This document shows, piece by piece, positions 9,416-17,541 of a DNA stretch of 64,000 nt (positions are counted from its first letter, which is position 1; each line of letters opens with the position of its first letter). This stretch comes from Xanthomonas floridensis (lineage in GTDB: Bacteria > Pseudomonadota > Gammaproteobacteria > Xanthomonadales > Xanthomonadaceae). Location: positions 62,001-126,000 of the forward strand of contig NZ_LXNG01000009.1 of NCBI RefSeq assembly GCF_001642575.1, read 5' to 3'. Under the pieces are notes generated by a model that was not told the DNA's origin, ran no database searches, and worked only from the letters and a program-made list of their open reading frames with translations. Made by a program: the position numbers and the translations under genes.

Positions 9416-10717
9416 ATGATCCGCGCACTTCTCAGGGATGTTGCCCAACGCATGACCACTCCGCAGATGTCGGTGTATTTTTTTCTACAGGCCGCGGCAA
9501 TCCTGCTGGTTTGTCGGTTGGTGGGCATGCTGGCCAAGCGTCTGGGGCAGCCGCAGGTGGTCGGCGAGATGATCGCCGGGGTGATGCTGGGGCCGTCGCT
9601 GTTCGGCCTGCTGGCGCCGGGCGTGCAGGCAGCGCTGTTCCCCAAGCAGACCATGGACGTGCTGTACGTGTTCGCGCAATTCGGCGTGGGGCTGTACATG
9701 TTCCTGGTCGGCACCGATTTCCGTGGCGATCACTTCCGCGCGCGCTATCGCAGCGCGATGAGCGTGTCGCTGGCCGGCATCGCAGTGCCGTTCGCGTTGG
9801 CCTTTGCGATGTGCCCGTGGCTGCTCACCGTGGATGGCCTGTTCTCGGACAAGGCCAAGCTGATGGAGGCGTCGCTGTTCCTGGGCGCGGCCATCGCGAT
9901 CACCGCATTCCCCATGCTGGCGCGCATCATCCACGAACGCGGTCTGACCAATAGCCCGCTGGGCACGCTGGCGTTGACGGCCGGCGCGTTCGACGATGCG
10001 GCAGCCTGGTGCATCCTGGCCGTGGTGTTGGCCAGCTTCGGCGGCAGCTGGGGCAGTGCGTATCTGGCCATCGGCGGCGGCGTTGCGTACGCATTCTTCA
10101 TGATCTTCGTCGGCCGGCATCTGCTGCGCCGGCTGGCCGACCACGTGGTGCCTGACCAGCCGCTCGACAACAGCATGCTGGCGATCGTCTTGATGCTGTT
10201 CTGCGTCAGCGCCTGGGCGATGGATGCAATCGGTATCCATGCGGTGTTCGGCGGCTTCCTGCTCGGCGTCTGCCTGCCCAAGGGCCCCCTGACCGAGAAG
10301 CTGCGCGAGATGCTGCAGCCATTCGTGGTGGTGTTGCTGCTGCCGTTGTTCTTTACCTATTCGGGTCTGAAGACCCAGCTCAGCGTGCTGCTGCAGCCGC
10401 AGATCATGCTGGCCGGGGTGGCGATCCTGCTTGCCTCGTTCGTGGGCAAGGGCGTGGCCTGCTGGGCCGCGGCGCGCGCCACCGGCGAGAACAACCGCGA
10501 CGCAATGGCGATCGGGTCGCTGATGAACGCGCGCGGGCTGATGGAGTTGATCATCATCAACATCGGCCTGCAGGCCGGGGTGATCGAGCAGGGGCTGTTC
10601 TCGGTGCTGGTGTTGATGGCGATCCTCTCCACCTTGATGGCCACGCCGCTGTTCAACTGGATCATGCGCCGGCATGCCCACGTGAGCGACGCGGTGCCGA
10701 GTCTGCAACAGCGGTGA
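9416..10717 (+). CDS. CPA2-family cation:proton antiporter
   Basis: The protein has 433 residues and is very hydrophobic, with about 12 membrane segments. Na/H exchanger family landmarks are present: GQPQVVGEMIAGVMLGPSLFG in the early helices, the ion-site aspartate pair in LTAGAFDDAAAW (about residue 200), and a late GSLMNARGLMELIIINIGL segment typical of CPA2 (KefB/GerN-like) proteins. There is no C-terminal TrkA-N domain, so this is the short form. It likely exchanges K+ or Na+ for protons across the inner membrane. An internal ATG at 9452 (MTTPQMS) is an equally plausible start. Confidence 0.9.
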   Translation: MIRALLRDVAQRMTTPQMSVYFFLQAAAILLVCRLVGMLAKRLGQPQVVGEMIAGVMLGPSLFGLLAPGVQAALFPKQTMDVLYVFAQFGVGLYMFLVGTDFRGDHFRARYRSAMSVSLAGIAVPFALAFAMCPWLLTVDGLFSDKAKLMEASLFLGAAIAITAFPMLARIIHERGLTNSPLGTLALTAGAFDDAAAWCILAVVLASFGGSWGSAYLAIGGGVAYAFFMIFVGRHLLRRLADHVVPDQPLDNSMLAIVLMLFCVSAWAMDAIGIHAVFGGFLLGVCLPKGPLTEKLREMLQPFVVVLLLPLFFTYSGLKTQLSVLLQPQIMLAGVAILLASFVGKGVACWAAARATGENNRDAMAIGSLMNARGLMELIIINIGLQAGVIEQGLFSVLVLMAILSTLMATPLFNWIMRRHAHVSDAVPSLQQR

Positions 10718-10940
10718 ATGCGCGCAGCCGCGTAATGGCAAGCCATTGCAGCAGCGGTGGCCCGCGATGCTGGCGCTCATCGTAGTGCTCGCCGGTGACG
10801 GCACTGCGCACGTGCCGGGACAGTCTGCGCATGCAACCGCTCCCGGTGGGGCAGGCCCGGAACGCGCATCAGCAGCACCTGCGTTGAGGGCTGTGGGTCT
10901 GTGGCAGCATACTTACCGTTGATCGTACGATCGAGTCGTC

Positions 10941-11537
10941 ATGAGCAAGGCAAAAAAGAAGGCTGCGCAACAGGCCGTGCAGGCGCCTTTGCCAATTTAC
11001 CAACTGCGCATCGCACTGGAGGGCAGTGCGCCGCTGGTATGGCGCCGCGTGCTGCTAGCCGGATCATTACGGTTGGCGACCGTGCACCGCGTGCTGCACA
11101 CGCTGATGGGGTGGAGCGGGGTGCACCCGTACGAGTTCGATCTCGGTGGCGGGCGTTATGGCGAGGCCGGGTTGGATGTGCCGGAGCGGTCACGGCTCAA
11201 GCATGCTGCCAGGGTCACGCTGCAAAGCGCGGTGGGCGAGTTGGAGGAGTTTGCGTATTTCTATGGTACCGGCGCGGGCTGGCATCACCGCTTGCAGGTG
11301 GAAGCCATACTGCCGCCGGATGCAGGCCTGCGCGTCGCGCGCTGTATGGATGGTGCCAATGCCTGCCCGCCGGAGAGCAGCGGCGGCATCGACGACTATC
11401 AGGCCTTCCTGCAGATCATGGCCGACCCGGACCACCCGCAGCATGTGCAGGAGGTGGCCACGCTCGGCGGGCGTTTCGACCCGGCGCAGTTCGACGTGGC
11501 GGAGATTAACCGGCTGCTGATGCGCATCCGCGACTAA
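10941..11537 (+). CDS. Plasmid pRiA4b ORF-3 family protein
   Basis: The protein has 198 residues with a lysine-rich start. The family pattern is clear: IYQLRIALEGSAPLVWRRVLL, then TVHRVLHTLMGWSGVHPYEF, a central FAYFYGTGAGWHHRLQVE corresponding to the usual YxYDFGDxWxHxI, and CPPESSGGIDDYQAFLQIM near the end. The family is named after a plasmid gene and is sometimes annotated as a transposon passenger, but there is no transposase or terminal repeat here. It has no known function. The GTGAGWHHR variant departs from the usual acidic FGDGW core. Confidence 0.85.
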   Translation: MSKAKKKAAQQAVQAPLPIYQLRIALEGSAPLVWRRVLLAGSLRLATVHRVLHTLMGWSGVHPYEFDLGGGRYGEAGLDVPERSRLKHAARVTLQSAVGELEEFAYFYGTGAGWHHRLQVEAILPPDAGLRVARCMDGANACPPESSGGIDDYQAFLQIMADPDHPQHVQEVATLGGRFDPAQFDVAEINRLLMRIRD

Positions 11538-11610
11538 GGGCGTTAACAAGGGTCGGGCGGGCAGGCACCGCACTGCGGCTTGACGCCCGATCAGCTAGCC
11601 TGGGTGCCCG

Positions 11611-13464
11611 GTGTCTCGCGATGTGTCTGCAATGTTCCGCTGGTTCGAATCCTTGATCGATATCTTCCCGCCCATCGAGCGGGAGATGCCGCCCCGCAGT
11701 GTGTGGCGTTTTTATCTGCATTATCTGCGGCCGTTATGGCCGATCCTGCTGGCCACGCTGATCGCCGGGCTATTGCTGGCGCTGGTGGAAGTGGCGATGT
11801 TCGACTTCCTGGGTCGCATCGTCGACATGCTCACCGAGCGTCCGGGGCCGGACTTCTTCCGCCGGCATGCCGGCGAGCTGGCGTGGATGGCAGGGATCAC
11901 CCTGATCGCGCGGCCGTTCTTTACCGGATTGCACAACCTGCTGGTCAACCAGGCCATCGTGCCGGGCCTGAGCAACCGCTCGCGCTGGTTGATGCACAAC
12001 TACGTGGTGCGGCAGAGCCTGGGCTTTTTCAACAACGATTTCGCCGGCCGCATCGCCAACCGGGTGATGCAGACCGGTACCTCGCTGCGCGAGTCGGCGG
12101 TGCAGATGGTCGATGCGCTCTGGTACATCGTGGTCTATACCGGCAGCGCGTTGTGGTTGTTCGCGCAGGCCGACCCGTGGTTGATGGCACCGCTGCTGAT
12201 CTGGCTGGTGGTGTATGTCGCCTTGATGGCGTTCTTCGTGCCGCGCATGAAGGCGCGCGCCTGGGTGGCATCGGACGCGCGTTCCAAGGCGACCGGGCGC
12301 ATCGTCGATGGCTACACCAATATCTCCACGCTCAAGCTGTTCGCGCATGCCGGCCGCGAAGAAGCCTACGTCCGCGATGCCATCGACGAGCTGGCGGTCA
12401 AGCATCGCGGGCAGACGCGGGTGACCACCGCGATGGACACCGCCATTGCCGTGGCCAACGGCTTCCTGATCGTGGGCACCTGCGCGCTGGCGCTATGGCT
12501 GTGGAGTCGCGGCCAGATCAGCGTGGGTGCCATCACCCTGGCCACCGGTCTGGTGATCCGCATCCACAACATGTCCGGCTGGATCATGTGGACGGTCAAC
12601 GGCATCTTTGAAGATATCGGTACCGTGCAGGACGGCATGCAGACCATCTCCCAGCCGGTGCAGGTGCAGGATGCGCCCGATGCAGTGCCGCTGCGCGTGA
12701 CGCAGGGACAGGTGCAGTTCGAGCAGATCCATTTCCATTACGGCAAGCGCGGTGGCGTGATCGCCGGGCTGGACCTGCAGGTGCGCGCCGGCGAGAAGAT
12801 CGGTCTGGTCGGGCCTTCCGGCGCCGGCAAATCCACCCTGGTCAACGTGCTGCTGCGGCTATATGACCTGGAACAGGGGCGCATCCTGATCGACGGGCAG
12901 GACATCGCGCAGGTCACGCAGGAAAGCCTGCGCGGGCAGATCGGCCTGGTGACGCAGGACACCTCGCTGTTGCATCGCTCGATCCGCGACAACCTGCTGT
13001 ACGGGCGGCCGCAGGCCAGCGAAGCGCAGATCCTGGATGCGGTGCGCAAGGCACGCGCGGAGGCGTTCATCGAGACACTGGTGGACGGCGAGGGTCGGCG
13101 CGGCTTCGATGCACACGTGGGCGAGCGCGGGGTCAAGCTCTCCGGCGGTCAACGCCAACGCATCGCCATCGCGCGCGTGCTGCTCAAGGATGCACCGATC
13201 CTGATCCTGGACGAGGCCACCTCGGCACTGGATTCGGAAGTGGAGGCGGCAATCCAGGACAGCCTGGACGCGTTGATGGGCAACAAGACGGTGATTGCGA
13301 TCGCGCACCGGCTCTCGACCATCGCGCGCATGGACCGGCTGGTGGTGATGGACGCCGGACGTATCGTCGAGACCGGCACGCATGCGGAGCTGATCGCATA
13401 CGGTGGGCTGTATGCGCGCCTGTGGGCGCGGCAGACCGGAGGGTTTGTTGCGGCGGATGGATGA
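11611..13464 (+). CDS. ABC exporter, fused permease-ATPase
   Basis: The protein has up to 617 residues from a GTG, or 610 from the ATG at 11632. An MsbA-type six-helix transmembrane domain (about 40-340) precedes one nucleotide-binding domain. Walker A is GPSGAGKST (about 401-409), the Q-loop is in VTQDT, the signature is LSGGQRQR (about 510), Walker B is ILILDEATS with Asp near 534, and the switch histidine is in AHRLS. It should work as a homodimeric exporter of lipids, drugs or peptides; the substrate cannot be told. It has no accessory genes beside it. Confidence 0.92.
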   Translation: MSRDVSAMFRWFESLIDIFPPIEREMPPRSVWRFYLHYLRPLWPILLATLIAGLLLALVEVAMFDFLGRIVDMLTERPGPDFFRRHAGELAWMAGITLIARPFFTGLHNLLVNQAIVPGLSNRSRWLMHNYVVRQSLGFFNNDFAGRIANRVMQTGTSLRESAVQMVDALWYIVVYTGSALWLFAQADPWLMAPLLIWLVVYVALMAFFVPRMKARAWVASDARSKATGRIVDGYTNISTLKLFAHAGREEAYVRDAIDELAVKHRGQTRVTTAMDTAIAVANGFLIVGTCALALWLWSRGQISVGAITLATGLVIRIHNMSGWIMWTVNGIFEDIGTVQDGMQTISQPVQVQDAPDAVPLRVTQGQVQFEQIHFHYGKRGGVIAGLDLQVRAGEKIGLVGPSGAGKSTLVNVLLRLYDLEQGRILIDGQDIAQVTQESLRGQIGLVTQDTSLLHRSIRDNLLYGRPQASEAQILDAVRKARAEAFIETLVDGEGRRGFDAHVGERGVKLSGGQRQRIAIARVLLKDAPILILDEATSALDSEVEAAIQDSLDALMGNKTVIAIAHRLSTIARMDRLVVMDAGRIVETGTHAELIAYGGLYARLWARQTGGFVAADG

Positions 13465-13473
13465 GGCGAACGA

Positions 13474-13540
13474 TGCTTGAGTGCTTGGGTGCTTGAGTGC
13501 TTGGATGCTCGGTGCTCGGTGCTCGGTGCTCGGTGCTCGA
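13474..13540. repeat. Tandem repeat of 8-mers passing into 7-mers
   Basis: Four octamer units of the form TGCTTGRR (13474-13505) are followed by five heptamer units TGCTCGG (13506-13540, the last ending in A). All units share the TGCT core. The array begins 9 bases after the ABC exporter stop. It is one of eight short tandem arrays in the window. Confidence 0.9.
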
Positions 13541-13581
13541 TGCGAGAGGCCGCAGGCGGGCGTAGTAACGTCGAGATCTAG

Positions 13582-13717
13582 CCCCTCTCCCGCGTGCGGG
13601 AGAGGGGTTGGGGTGAGGGTACGGGGCGAAGTCACTCGCTGGTCGGCCATACGAGGCTTCGCCCGCGCCCTCATCCGCCCCTACGGAGCACCTTCTCCCG
13701 CATGCGAGAGAAGGGGG
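13582..13717. repeat. REP/MITE-like palindromic element, copy A
   Basis: It opens with a hairpin (CCCCTCTCCCGC pairing with GCGGGAGAGGGG), followed by TTGGGGTGAGGG and GGGGCGAAG. The mirror image follows: CCCTCATCCGCCCC, ACCTTCTCCCGC and GAGAAGGGGG. The ends are therefore complementary over the whole element and it has no coding capacity. A second, more diverged member lies at 19402-19642 with the same order of motifs. Confidence 0.8.
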
Positions 13718-13778
13718 ATGGATCGAATCCGCGGGAGCTTTGCAGGAGCTTCTCTTGCGCGTGCGCGAGACGGATCAA

Positions 13779-15587
13779 TCACTCGATCGGCTGATCCAGC
13801 ATCAGCTCGCGTGCAAAGCGCACCGGCGGCGCACCATAGGACAGCATCTTGTCGTGGTAGGCCTTCAGGTTGAAGTCCTGGCCCAGCTTCTCCTGCACCG
13901 CCTTGCGCGTATCCAGATGTTCCTGCACGCCGACGAAGTAGGTCGGCAGCTGCGCCGACGACAGCTGCGCGCGCACCCATTTGCCGGAGGCCTCGCTCTC
14001 CTGCTGGAAGGTGTCGTGGGTCATCAGGTGCATCGCCTTGTCGCGATCCCAGCCGTCCACATGTACGCCCTGGTCGAGGATGGCATTGGCAATGGTGCGC
14101 AGGTAGAACTTCAACTGCACCAGGTGGAACAGCGGGTCGTTATCCAGATAGCCCTGTTCCTGCATCATGCGCTCGGTGTACACCGCCCAGCCCTCGGCGA
14201 ACATGCCCGAGCGCAACACTGCACGCAGCGTGGAGGGGAACTTGGCCGAATGCCAGCCTTCCAGGTAATGGCCCGGTGTGCCTTCATGGATGCTGAGCAG
14301 GTGGATCATGCGGGTGTTGTATTCGCGCAGGAACGAGTCGACCTGCTTGTCGTTCCAGTCGTCTGGGATCGGCGATACCGCGTAGAAGGTCTTGAGGTTC
14401 TTGTCGAGCGGCCCGGGCGAATCGCAATAGGCCACTGCAACGCCACGCTGGAATTCCGGCATCAGGATGATGTCCACCGGCGAATCGGGCAGCGTCATCA
14501 AATCTTTCTGGCGCACGAATTCGGTGGACTGCGCCAGCGCTGCCTTGGCTTGGTCAACCACCTTGTCGCGTGCGGGCTTGTCGGCATAGGCCAGTTCCAG
14601 CGCAGCCTCGATCGCGGCCTGCTGCTGCTCGTCGTTGGGCGATTCGGGCAGCTTGGGAGCGCCGGGCTTGTCCTTGAGCACGGTGCGCGCAATGCCGTAC
14701 ATCTCGCCCCGCACGCGTTTGAGTTCGGACTCGGCACGCTGCTTGATATCGGCACGCGACAGCGACGACAGCAGTGCGAACTTCAGCTTCTGGTCGTACT
14801 TGTCTGCTCCGACCCGGAAGTCGCCCTTGGCGTTGGGCACCAGCACGGTGTCCAGCCAGGTCTGCTGCTCGGCGACTGCCTTCTTCAGGTTGTCGATGGC
14901 CGCTTGGGCGCGCGCCGCTTCGATTGGGCCCAGCTGGCTGATGTTGGGCGCGATGAAGGTGTCGACGATGCTGAGGATGCCCTTGTTCTGCCTGGCTACC
15001 GTTTCTGCATGGATCTTCGGAACGCGTGCCGGGTCCAGGTTGGCACGCGCCTGCGCAAAGATGCTGGGAATCTTTTCCATACGTTGGGTGGCCGCGCTCA
15101 GGCGCTCGGACAGCGGTGCGAATTCGCGCGCCATCAGGCCGTACAGGGCGCTGCCAGCCAGGCTGTTATAGACCTGCGGGTCCCAGGCCCAGCTCTGCAG
15201 CACCTCGGTATTCCAGATCTCCGATTGCAGCTGATTGCGCAGGATGGCGGCGTCCACCTGGTTCTCGCGCGAGAGCTTGGCGACATCGACTGCGTCCAGT
15301 TCGGTCAGCAAGGTCTTGTTGGCTTCCAGGCTGCGCTGGCGGCCGCCGTCGCTGAGGTCGTCGATCTGCACATCGAAGCGGTGGTCGCCAGTCTGCGTGG
15401 CAGTGACCGGCGACAGCTGCATCCAGGTGTCGAGTGCACGCTTGGACAGCGCGGCAAATCGCGCATCCGGGGTCTGTGCATCCTGCGCGCCGGTAGCGGG
15501 AGTGGCATCGGCGCGCGGGGATTCGGGCTGTTGCTGGCAGGCACCGAGGCCGGCAAGCAGGGCAAGGACGAGCAGGCGTTGACGCAT
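13779..15587 (-). CDS. DUF885 family lipoprotein, probable zinc peptidase
   Basis: The protein has 602 residues starting at MRQRLLVLALLAGLGAC, a lipoprotein signal with the lipidated cysteine at residue 17. The DUF885 domain fills the rest. The HEGTPGHYLE motif (an HExxxGH variant of the zinc-peptidase site) and the downstream EGWAVYTERMMQEQG glutamate segment are intact. Family members are thought to be oligopeptidases; membrane anchoring suggests peptide trimming in the periplasm. A 21-residue in-frame extension upstream is rejected because it would destroy the lipobox position. Confidence 0.9.
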   Translation of the reverse strand: MRQRLLVLALLAGLGACQQQPESPRADATPATGAQDAQTPDARFAALSKRALDTWMQLSPVTATQTGDHRFDVQIDDLSDGGRQRSLEANKTLLTELDAVDVAKLSRENQVDAAILRNQLQSEIWNTEVLQSWAWDPQVYNSLAGSALYGLMAREFAPLSERLSAATQRMEKIPSIFAQARANLDPARVPKIHAETVARQNKGILSIVDTFIAPNISQLGPIEAARAQAAIDNLKKAVAEQQTWLDTVLVPNAKGDFRVGADKYDQKLKFALLSSLSRADIKQRAESELKRVRGEMYGIARTVLKDKPGAPKLPESPNDEQQQAAIEAALELAYADKPARDKVVDQAKAALAQSTEFVRQKDLMTLPDSPVDIILMPEFQRGVAVAYCDSPGPLDKNLKTFYAVSPIPDDWNDKQVDSFLREYNTRMIHLLSIHEGTPGHYLEGWHSAKFPSTLRAVLRSGMFAEGWAVYTERMMQEQGYLDNDPLFHLVQLKFYLRTIANAILDQGVHVDGWDRDKAMHLMTHDTFQQESEASGKWVRAQLSSAQLPTYFVGVQEHLDTRKAVQEKLGQDFNLKAYHDKMLSYGAPPVRFARELMLDQPIE

Positions 15588-15820
15588 CGTGGATCCTGGT
15601 AAGAGCAAACCGCCAGCATAGGCATCTGTGCGCCCGTTCGCATCCGCCATTGGTTTAGAGTGGCCACCGAGCGGTGCCCGACCCGATCAGGCGGGCGCGA
15701 CCGCATGCTGTTGCCGCAGCGGCACTGCAGCTGGCCTCACCCCGGGCCGGTGGTGCATTGGCAACGGTCCATGGTTTCTGAGTCATGTACCCATCGCACT
15801 GTTTTCCAAGGAGGAAATCC

Positions 15821-16177
15821 ATGCAGTACGCCGGCAGCTGTCATTGCGGACGCATCGCGTTCGAGCTCGAGACCGATGCGCCGATCACCGAAGTCTACGA
15901 TTGCAATTGCTCGCTTTGCCGCCGTCGCGGCGGGCTGCTGTGGTTTGGTGCGCGCTCGCAGCTGCGGCTGCACGGTGACGCGCAGGAGATGGGCAGTTAC
16001 CGCTTCAATCGGCAGCATATTGCGCACCATTACTGCGCAGCGTGCGGCATTGCGCCGTTCAGCGAGGGCGCCAACCCCAAGACCGGGGACGCCAATGTCG
16101 CCGTCAACGTGCGCTGCATTCCCGACCTGGATCTGTCCACGCTCAGCGTGCAGAAGGTCGATGGGGCCAACCTGTGA
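15821..16177 (+). CDS. GFA/CENP-V family zinc protein
   Basis: The protein has 118 residues. The start is fixed by a strong AAGGAGGA site at 15808-15815. All zinc cysteines of the GFA fold are present: CHC at 7-9, CNCSLC at 28-33 and CAAC at 72-75, with the RRRGG turn between. Members are named after glutathione-dependent formaldehyde-activating enzyme, but most have no proven reaction, so formaldehyde detoxification is only a family inference. Its stop overlaps a GTG that could start the next gene, suggesting cotranscription. Confidence 0.92.
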   Translation: MQYAGSCHCGRIAFELETDAPITEVYDCNCSLCRRRGGLLWFGARSQLRLHGDAQEMGSYRFNRQHIAHHYCAACGIAPFSEGANPKTGDANVAVNVRCIPDLDLSTLSVQKVDGANL

Positions 16178-16185
16178 GGCTCGGC

Positions 16186-16977
16186 ATGCCGCGGTATGCG
16201 GCGCTGTTGCTGATCGGGTGGATGGTGGCGGGCTGCGCGCGGCCGCCGGGCGACATGGCTGCGGATGGGGGCGCTGCGGCACCGCCGGCGCCGGTTCCAT
16301 CCGGTGCGGCGCTGGCCTATGAACACGATGTCCGCATCGAACTGCCTGCCGATCAGATCGGCGAGCGTATCGCTGCGGTGCGTAGCGCCTGCCAGAGCGC
16401 GCAATACGGCACCTGCGCACTGCTGACGGTGGAGCAGAATGGCGGGCGCGATCCTGGCGGCAGCGTCAGCGTGCGGCTGGTGCCCGAGGGCGTTGAGCCG
16501 ATGGTGCAACTGGCCGGCCAGCACGGAGATGTAGCCGCGCGCAGCACGCGTGCCGAGGATCTGGCCCAGCAGATTGCCGACACCGGGCTGGCGCAGGCGC
16601 GGCTGCAAAAGGAGCACGCGCGGCTGCTGGAGCTGCAGCAACGCCGTGATCTGGCGGTGGGCGACCTGTTGGCGGTATCCAAGCGCCTGGCTGAAATCGA
16701 GGCCGAGGCGCAACAGACCCAGCAGGAGGCCGCGCAACAGCAACGTCGCGTGCGCACCCAGTTGCTGACGCTGCACTTCAGCAGTACCGGGAGTGAACAG
16801 GGCAGGGGCGAGATCGCCGAGGCGACAGCCGAGTTCGGCCAGGTGTTCGTGGCCAGCGTGGCGTTCGTGATTCGTGCGGTGGCGGCGCTGCTGCCGGTGG
16901 GCGTGGTTGCCGCCGTGGTCGGCTGGCTGGCGCTGCTGGCCTGGCGCTGGCGCCAACGGCGCCGCAGGATGTCCTGA
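16186..16977 (+). CDS. DUF4349 membrane lipoprotein
   Basis: The protein has 263 residues starting at MPRYAALLLIGWMVAGC, a lipoprotein signal with Cys17. A GTG at 16174 overlapping the previous stop would add four residues. The body matches DUF4349: EHDVRIELPADQI, a segment SVSVRLVP, then a long coiled coil (about 115-190, rich in EAEAQQTQQEAAQQQ). One C-terminal transmembrane helix (about 225-252) and a basic tail (RWRQRRRRMS) end it. Such proteins are anchored in the envelope; the function is unknown. Confidence 0.85.
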   Translation: MPRYAALLLIGWMVAGCARPPGDMAADGGAAAPPAPVPSGAALAYEHDVRIELPADQIGERIAAVRSACQSAQYGTCALLTVEQNGGRDPGGSVSVRLVPEGVEPMVQLAGQHGDVAARSTRAEDLAQQIADTGLAQARLQKEHARLLELQQRRDLAVGDLLAVSKRLAEIEAEAQQTQQEAAQQQRRVRTQLLTLHFSSTGSEQGRGEIAEATAEFGQVFVASVAFVIRAVAALLPVGVVAAVVGWLALLAWRWRQRRRRMS

Positions 16978-17063
16978 ACCAGCATGCGGCGACTGTACCG
17001 TGGCCCGACATGACGCGTCATATCGGGTAGGCAAGGTGCGCTAGACAGGAGTCTTGAGACGGA

Positions 17064-17092
17064 TGCGCCGTCTGCACGTTGCAGGCGGCGCA
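17064..17092. terminator. Strong hairpin between convergent genes
   Basis: Thirteen-base arms TGCGCCGTCTGCA (17064-17076) and TGCAGGCGGCGCA (17080-17092) pair with a single G-U, around a CGT loop. It sits between the convergent DUF4349 and small acidic protein genes. No T-tract is present on either side, so its role as a terminator is inferred from position only. Confidence 0.4.
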
Positions 17093-17169
17093 AGCAGAAT
17101 TAAACCAGAGGCTGCTGCCGACTGCGGCGCAGCGTTGCGCGCATGCGTTGGGCAGCCCCGACGGGATGC

Positions 17170-17463
17170 TCAGCCCTCGTCGTATTCGTATTCGACAAAC
17201 ACATCCAGCTGCAGTGCCAGTTCCTGCACTGCATCGCGCACCTTCTGCGCAGTGGCTTCATTGCCGGCATCCACTTCGAATTCGTGGCTGCCCGGACCTT
17301 CATCGTCGGAGAGGCCGGCCGAGCTGGAATCATCGTCGTCCAGGTGTGGCATCAGGTCGTCGACTTCTTCCACGTGCTCGATGCCTTCGATGCTCTGCAG
17401 CAGGTTGGCGATGGCGCGCGCGTCGTCGTCGGTACCGGTGATACGCAGGCGAAGAGTAGGCAT
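17170..17463 (-). CDS. Small acidic protein with two alpha/beta halves
   Basis: The protein has 97 residues and is strongly acidic; no named family is recognised. It has two similar beta-alpha-beta halves, TLRLRITGTDDDARAIANLL..EHVEEV and HEFEVDAGNEATAQKVRDAV..DVFVEYEY. An aspartate/serine-rich linker (about 42-57) joins them. This looks like a small ferredoxin-like fold, but that is inference. It lies 78 bp downstream of the cupin-DUF2867 gene on the same strand and could be the third gene of the ArsR operon. Codon use resembles its neighbours. Confidence 0.75.
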   Translation of the reverse strand: MPTLRLRITGTDDDARAIANLLQSIEGIEHVEEVDDLMPHLDDDDSSSAGLSDDEGPGSHEFEVDAGNEATAQKVRDAVQELALQLDVFVEYEYDEG

Positions 17464-17541
17464 GGACGTGTCCTGGGGATTGGGGACCCCAAGCCTAGGC
17501 AGCGCGAGGACAAAACGAGGTGATGGCGCCGCCGCATCCGT

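Noticed and set aside
10941-11537. The pRiA4b ORF-3 gene considered as a sign of an insertion sequence.
   Set aside because: No transposase, terminal inverted repeats or target duplication flank it.
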